Shown here one piece after another: positions 7,128 through 10,083 of a stretch of DNA of 10,083 nt. Origin of the DNA: Candidatus Rifleibacteriota bacterium (GTDB lineage: Bacteria; Riflebacteria; Ozemobacteria; Ozemobacterales; Ozemobacteraceae); assembly GCA_029560455.1 (NCBI GenBank), contig JAKQKW010000073.1:1-10083 (forward strand), given 5' to 3'. Numbering within the stretch: position 1 is the stretch's first letter; each line of letters starts with the position of its first letter. Both the position numbers and the translations under genes were made by a program. The notes below the pieces were generated by a model that had not been told where the DNA came from, ran no database searches, and saw nothing but the letters and a program-made list of their open reading frames with translations.

Positions 7128-8984
7128 CTATTCTTCGAGTTCGAGAACCTCGCTGTCGTAGCGCATCATCGGCAGCAGATCGGAAGAATCGCCGGTATCA
7201 GAGACCGATTCGAATTTAAGCATTTCAATTTCCGGTTCGCCACCAGAACTGAGGTTATCATAGCTCATCTGCATGCCGCGTTCTGCTTCATCTGGCAGGG
7301 GGCCGGAGTCGTCTTCTTCAAAGCTCTCGGCATCTGCCCCCTGTGCCATCAGACTGTCAGCGCTCTGGTTCTCGCCGCTTTCACCAAAGAAAAAGTCAGC
7401 GCCAAGCTCTTTCGTCAGAATGTTCATTTCTGGCTGCATCAGACCGGTTTCATCGTCTGCAAAACTGTTTTCATTGTAGAGCACCTGCGTTGTTCCGCTT
7501 TTGGGCACAACCGGCCTTTTTGCAGCCCGGTTACCGGGATTGAGGGCGATAAAACCGTCGAGATTTTCACCATTTGCAGCCCCGGCAGTTGATTTCGTGC
7601 CGCCGAGAAGCAGATCGCCGCTATTCTGCAGATTCTGCAGACCAGGCCCTGAATTGCCGCGAGGCGCGCCATTTCCGGCAACTGAAGCCTGCGAATCGCT
7701 TCCGCCACCGTTTCCGAGCAGAAACAGCGGCAATTTCTGGCTGCTGGCTCTTTGGGCATTTCTCGACGCGTATTCATCACGGCTTTCAAAATTAACCGCC
7801 GGCGGCAGATTACTGGCATTAGGCCGCGAGGCCTTCGCCATTTCAGTGCGCATCAGCAAAATGTCTTCTTTCACCCGCAGAAACAGGCCACTGACCTGAT
7901 TCCTGGCGTAAGTCGAGATCTGTTCAGGTGCTTTTTCGCCGCCAGCCTGGCTCTGATATTTCAGGCTTTCGCCGGCTTTGGCAAGAAAGCCGCTGATCAG
8001 ATGCGTAAACTGCTGCGCCGTGTTACGAACCTGAGAGTCTCCGATGGTAACCGTATTTTCAGTGCCTTTGATCGAATTGGCCAGTGATGTCAGCTGCACG
8101 AAGATTTTCTCACGCGAAGGTGCGGGCAAATTTATCAAAGGAAACTGCTTAACGGCAAAGTGATCAGAGAAGCGCAAAGTCTCGCGCACTGTCTTTTTAA
8201 TATTCTCAAGTCCCGACGAAATCAGTTCGTTGCTGCTCTGCATATTGAGCAACAGACCTTTAAAAGCTTCGGCATTCGACTGGGTCATGCGCATAAGCTG
8301 CTTCGACATCTGTACCATGAGATCGAGCCCTGGAACCGACAAAGATGGAATCAGCTCAAGCGTTTCATAGGCAGACTGGGCCAGCTGAATCGTTCGTTCC
8401 GAACCGGCCATGTATTTTTTTACCAGTAAAGACTGACTGAGATTGGCAGCCCCGACTTTATCGACCGCTTTATCGAGCTGGTCGAGTGTTTCCTGGCCTG
8501 GTGCCGTAATTATGCGGTTAAGATCCTGAATTCCCTGCCCCAGACCATCGTTCACTGTCAGAATCTCTTTTACGGCCAGGGCTGAATTCTTGATTGCTTC
8601 TTTAAACAGCTGAGTGTCGATGACGAAAAGTTTCTGCAGAATATCGCGAACAGCAGCGTCGTTATAGCGGCTGCTGATAGCCCGGCAGGCGTTTTCCAGT
8701 TTGCTTTTAGAATTTCCGAAATGCGACTGGGCAAACTGATAAGAGTCGAGATTGCTGCCGGTCAGGCTTTTCTGCTCAAGTCCGGTGAGCTGAACAACCT
8801 GCTGATCGCTGGAAACTCTGGCCTTTGCCTGTCTTGGCCTCGATACTTTTGTATTTGAATTCAGCCAGTCAAGCGCACTGGCCTCGGCTCCCGAGGTGAA
8901 AGCTGCGGCAAAAAACGCCGCCAGCAGCGTGGCTCGAATTTCTGATGATGATTGCAGACGCGAATTGAACAAGCAACCGGACAT
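7128..8984 (-). CDS. Exported helical protein with acidic C-terminal tail, function unknown
   Basis: I do not recognise a family for this 618-residue protein. The N-terminus looks like a Sec signal peptide: positively charged residues up to SSSEIR, a hydrophobic core ATLLAAFFAAAF, and likely cleavage near AEA or ASA (about residues 33-37). Cys4 lies before the hydrophobic core, so a lipobox is not indicated. From about residue 65 to 385 the sequence is predicted by eye to be almost entirely helical (for example SQSLLVKKYMAGSERTIQLA), with few Cys or Trp and no catalytic motif. A Gly/Ser/Asn-rich linker follows (about 385-500, with GNGGGSDSQASVAGNG). The last 88 residues hold 25 Asp/Glu and only 3 Lys/Arg. 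The start ATG has AGGAGG 4 nt upstream. It has its own candidate promoter and terminator, so it is probably monocistronic. A periplasmic or surface structural role is a guess. Confidence 0.75.
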   Translation of the reverse strand: MSGCLFNSRLQSSSEIRATLLAAFFAAAFTSGAEASALDWLNSNTKVSRPRQAKARVSSDQQVVQLTGLEQKSLTGSNLDSYQFAQSHFGNSKSKLENACRAISSRYNDAAVRDILQKLFVIDTQLFKEAIKNSALAVKEILTVNDGLGQGIQDLNRIITAPGQETLDQLDKAVDKVGAANLSQSLLVKKYMAGSERTIQLAQSAYETLELIPSLSVPGLDLMVQMSKQLMRMTQSNAEAFKGLLLNMQSSNELISSGLENIKKTVRETLRFSDHFAVKQFPLINLPAPSREKIFVQLTSLANSIKGTENTVTIGDSQVRNTAQQFTHLISGFLAKAGESLKYQSQAGGEKAPEQISTYARNQVSGLFLRVKEDILLMRTEMAKASRPNASNLPPAVNFESRDEYASRNAQRASSQKLPLFLLGNGGGSDSQASVAGNGAPRGNSGPGLQNLQNSGDLLLGGTKSTAGAANGENLDGFIALNPGNRAAKRPVVPKSGTTQVLYNENSFADDETGLMQPEMNILTKELGADFFFGESGENQSADSLMAQGADAESFEEDDSGPLPDEAERGMQMSYDNLSSGGEPEIEMLKFESVSDTGDSSDLLPMMRYDSEVLELEE

Positions 8985-9037
8985 ATTGCCTCCTGTTTTC
9001 CGACACCTTTTTTAGATGTATCGGCAGAAACAGAAGA

Positions 9038-9066
9038 TTTATGCAGCAGCATGCACAAATTCACAA
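9038..9066 (-). promoter_or_regulatory. Candidate promoter of the exported-protein gene
   Basis: TTGTGA (-35, 9061-9066), a 17-nt spacer and CATAAA (-10, 9038-9043) on the minus strand, each four of six to consensus, in the 97-nt gap before the gene. The spacer contains the partly palindromic TGCATGCTGCTGCAT (9041-9055), which could be an operator or chance. No convincing terminator lies between this and the upstream membrane-protein gene, so readthrough from it is also possible. Confidence 0.35.
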
Positions 9067-9081
9067 CTGAAACGTGAAAAG

Positions 9082-9714
9082 TCAGGAAACTTTGCGCACC
9101 ATGAGCGGCCGACCGGCTTCGCCGGTTGATTCCACGAAGCCCAGGCGAATAAGATAGCGGCGATGCGCCTCAACCCCGGTTTCGACTTCGAGCTGGCAGA
9201 TCTGGCGGTCGCGAAACAGGTAAGACTTTCTTTCATAAAGATAGGCACCGAACTGAAAATCTCTGAATTCGGGCACGATGTAGTCCATCACGATTCTGGC
9301 ACGGCCTTCGCCGACCATGCGCAACGAAAAAATCCCGACCGGAATCATGTTGCGAAAAAGAATCGAGGTTTCACAGCGTTCGAGTTCATCGAAACTCACG
9401 TCAGGAAAAAAGCTGCGAATATCGTCTTCGTAGAACCCATAGAATTTTTTGAAGTAATTGTGCCCGGTGTTGGCGAGCGAATCGAGCGAAAAACTGGCGC
9501 TGCTGCGCGAATAATCGATGAGATACCAGACGTTCATCAGACAGATGTAGGCATTGACGACAAAAATCGGCCAGGCACCGATCAGATAGCCATAAATAGA
9601 AAAGAACAGACTGCCGACAAGGTTTATCCAGCGCAGCTTCCAGAGTGACTTCATGCTCAACGAAACCGCTACCAGCAGTGAACCGAGATAACCAACCATT
9701 TCAACGTAATTCAT
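9082..9714 (-). CDS. YgjV-like inner-membrane protein with C-terminal GNAT-like domain
   Basis: A 210-residue protein in two parts. Residues 1-68 form about three membrane helices (roughly 5-20, 30-46 and 48-66) with the pattern GYLGSLLVAVSLSM and KLRWINLVGSLFFSIYGYLIGAWP, resembling the inner-membrane YgjV family. Residues 85-210 look like a GNAT acyltransferase. RNMIPVGIFSL (121-131) and the strand before VPEFRDFQFG (147-156) fit the acetyl-CoA-binding motif A (V-x-P-x-x-R-x-x-x-x-G), and AHRRYLIRLGF (183-193) fits motif B. This membrane-plus-GNAT layout recurs in other bacteria as far as I recall; the substrate is unknown. Start ATG 9714 has GGGAG 8 nt upstream. An in-frame GTG at 9756 lies inside the tRNA terminator hairpin and is unlikely. 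The gene follows the tRNA terminator directly, with no clear promoter of its own. Confidence 0.78.
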   Translation of the reverse strand: MNYVEMVGYLGSLLVAVSLSMKSLWKLRWINLVGSLFFSIYGYLIGAWPIFVVNAYICLMNVWYLIDYSRSSASFSLDSLANTGHNYFKKFYGFYEDDIRSFFPDVSFDELERCETSILFRNMIPVGIFSLRMVGEGRARIVMDYIVPEFRDFQFGAYLYERKSYLFRDRQICQLEVETGVEAHRRYLIRLGFVESTGEAGRPLMVRKVS

Positions 9715-9740
9715 CAGAATTTCTCCCGCAATTTCGACAG

Positions 9741-9779
9741 AAAACAAAAAAGTCACCAGTTAAGCTCTCTCTGGTGACT
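9741..9779 (-). terminator. Intrinsic terminator of the tRNA cluster
   Basis: On the minus strand AGTCACCAG (9771-9779), an 11-nt loop and CTGGTGACT (9751-9759) form a perfect 9-bp stem, followed by TTTTTGTTTT (9741-9750). It lies a few nt after the 3' end of tRNA-Asp, as expected for the end of a tRNA transcript. Confidence 0.88.
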
Positions 9780-9785
9780 CTTGAA

Positions 9786-9861
9786 CGGATCGGACGGGAC
9801 TCGAACCCGCGGCCTCCGCCGTGACAGGGCGGCGTTCTAAACCAAACTGAACTACCGATCC
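9786..9861 (-). tRNA. tRNA-Asp (GTC)
   Basis: A full 76-nt cloverleaf: acceptor GGATCGG/CCGATCC, D-arm GTTC/GAAC, anticodon stem CCGCC/GGCGG with loop CTGTCAC (anticodon GTC at 9823-9825), T-arm with TTCGAGT, and discriminator G as expected for Asp. CCA is not encoded; TTCAA follows. Confidence 0.97.
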
Positions 9862-9870
9862 ATATATAAA

Positions 9871-9892
9871 AGGCATGCGCTTCGGCATACCT
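9871..9892 (-). other. Hairpin with short U-tract in the tRNA-Cys/tRNA-Asp spacer
   Basis: On the minus strand GGTATGC (9885-9891) pairs with GCATGCC (9872-9878) around a 6-nt loop; one pair is G-T and an outer A-T pair makes it 8 bp. TTTTATATAT follows, just before tRNA-Asp. It could be a weak terminator or attenuator, or a processing signal. Confidence 0.4.
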
Positions 9893-9905
9893 GTTGGGGA
9901 AAGCT

Positions 9906-9934
9906 CTTATAGCGAACTTTCACAAAGGCGGCAA
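9906..9934 (-). promoter_or_regulatory. Possible internal promoter for tRNA-Asp
   Basis: TTGCCG (-35, 9929-9934, inside the acceptor end of tRNA-Cys), a 17-nt spacer and TATAAG (-10, 9906-9911). The -10 matches five of six consensus bases and the -35 four of six. A start near 9899 would put the downstream hairpin in the leader. The -35 bases are constrained by the tRNA sequence, so a chance match is possible. Confidence 0.35.
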
Positions 9935-9997
9935 TCGGATTTGAACCGATGAATAAAGGTTTTGCAGACCTTCGCCTTACCACTTGGCTATGCCGCC
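9926..9997 (-). tRNA. tRNA-Cys (GCA)
   Basis: 72 nt with acceptor GGCGGCA/TGCCGCC, anticodon stem AAGGT/ACCTT with loop CTGCAAA (anticodon GCA at 9963-9965), T-loop TTCAAAT, and discriminator T (U73), the identity base of tRNA-Cys. CCA is not encoded. It lies 12 nt downstream of tRNA-Phe. Confidence 0.97.
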
Positions 9998-10009
9998 GGG
10001 CAAAACAAA

Positions 10010-10082
<73 letters not shown>

Positions 10083-10083
10083 T

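Noticed and set aside
9163..9648. A 161-codon plus-strand open frame opposite the membrane-GNAT gene
   Set aside because: It is a shadow of the real gene; the minus strand shows membrane helices and GNAT motifs, while this one shows no domain.

Overview
The window reads as a moderate-GC chromosome segment of a Gram-negative-type bacterium, probably anaerobic. It holds three exported or membrane-associated proteins of uncertain role, a compact heme-biosynthesis operon, and a tRNA cluster. The taxon cannot be fixed from the sequence. The siroheme-dependent (Ahb) heme route is known from sulfate-reducing Desulfobacterota, methanogens and several other anaerobic lineages. The type IV/type II pseudopilin and the YgjV-GNAT membrane protein argue for a diderm bacterium rather than an archaeon. 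The tRNA genes carry no encoded CCA.

Layout. Plus strand: a 5'-truncated TPR-repeat protein (1-1608), then a GspG-like pseudopilin with an unusual C-terminal extension (1741-2571). A strong hairpin terminator at 2591-2626 separates these from everything to the right. All remaining genes are on the minus strand. In transcription order they are: tRNA-Phe, tRNA-Cys, tRNA-Asp (10082 down to 9786); a terminator; a membrane protein with a C-terminal acetyltransferase-like domain (9714-9082); a 618-residue exported protein of unknown function (8984-7128) with its own terminator; and the operon hemB-ahbD-ahbA-ahbB-hemL (6968-2642).

How the genes work together. The heme operon joins two ends of one pathway. 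HemL makes 5-aminolevulinate from glutamate-1-semialdehyde and HemB condenses two of these to porphobilinogen. AhbA/AhbB decarboxylate siroheme to 12,18-didecarboxysiroheme, and AhbD, a radical SAM enzyme, converts Fe-coproporphyrin III to heme b. Missing from the window are glutamyl-tRNA reductase, HemC, HemD, the siroheme-forming enzymes and AhbC, so the middle of the pathway must be encoded elsewhere. The genes are tightly packed, with 4-nt overlaps at hemB/ahbD and ahbB/hemL and a 9-nt gap at ahbA/ahbB. A sigma70-like promoter sits just upstream of hemB and the hairpin at 2591-2626 lies just after hemL, so one transcript is likely.

The least explained parts are the pseudopilin extension (an EF-hand/dockerin-like calcium loop followed by a beta-rich, Ig-like region), the 618-residue exported protein with a strongly acidic tail, and the spacer between tRNA-Cys and tRNA-Asp, which holds a promoter-like sequence and a hairpin. 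No CRISPR array, insertion sequence, attachment site or replication origin was seen. No stretch over 300 bases lacks a gene.
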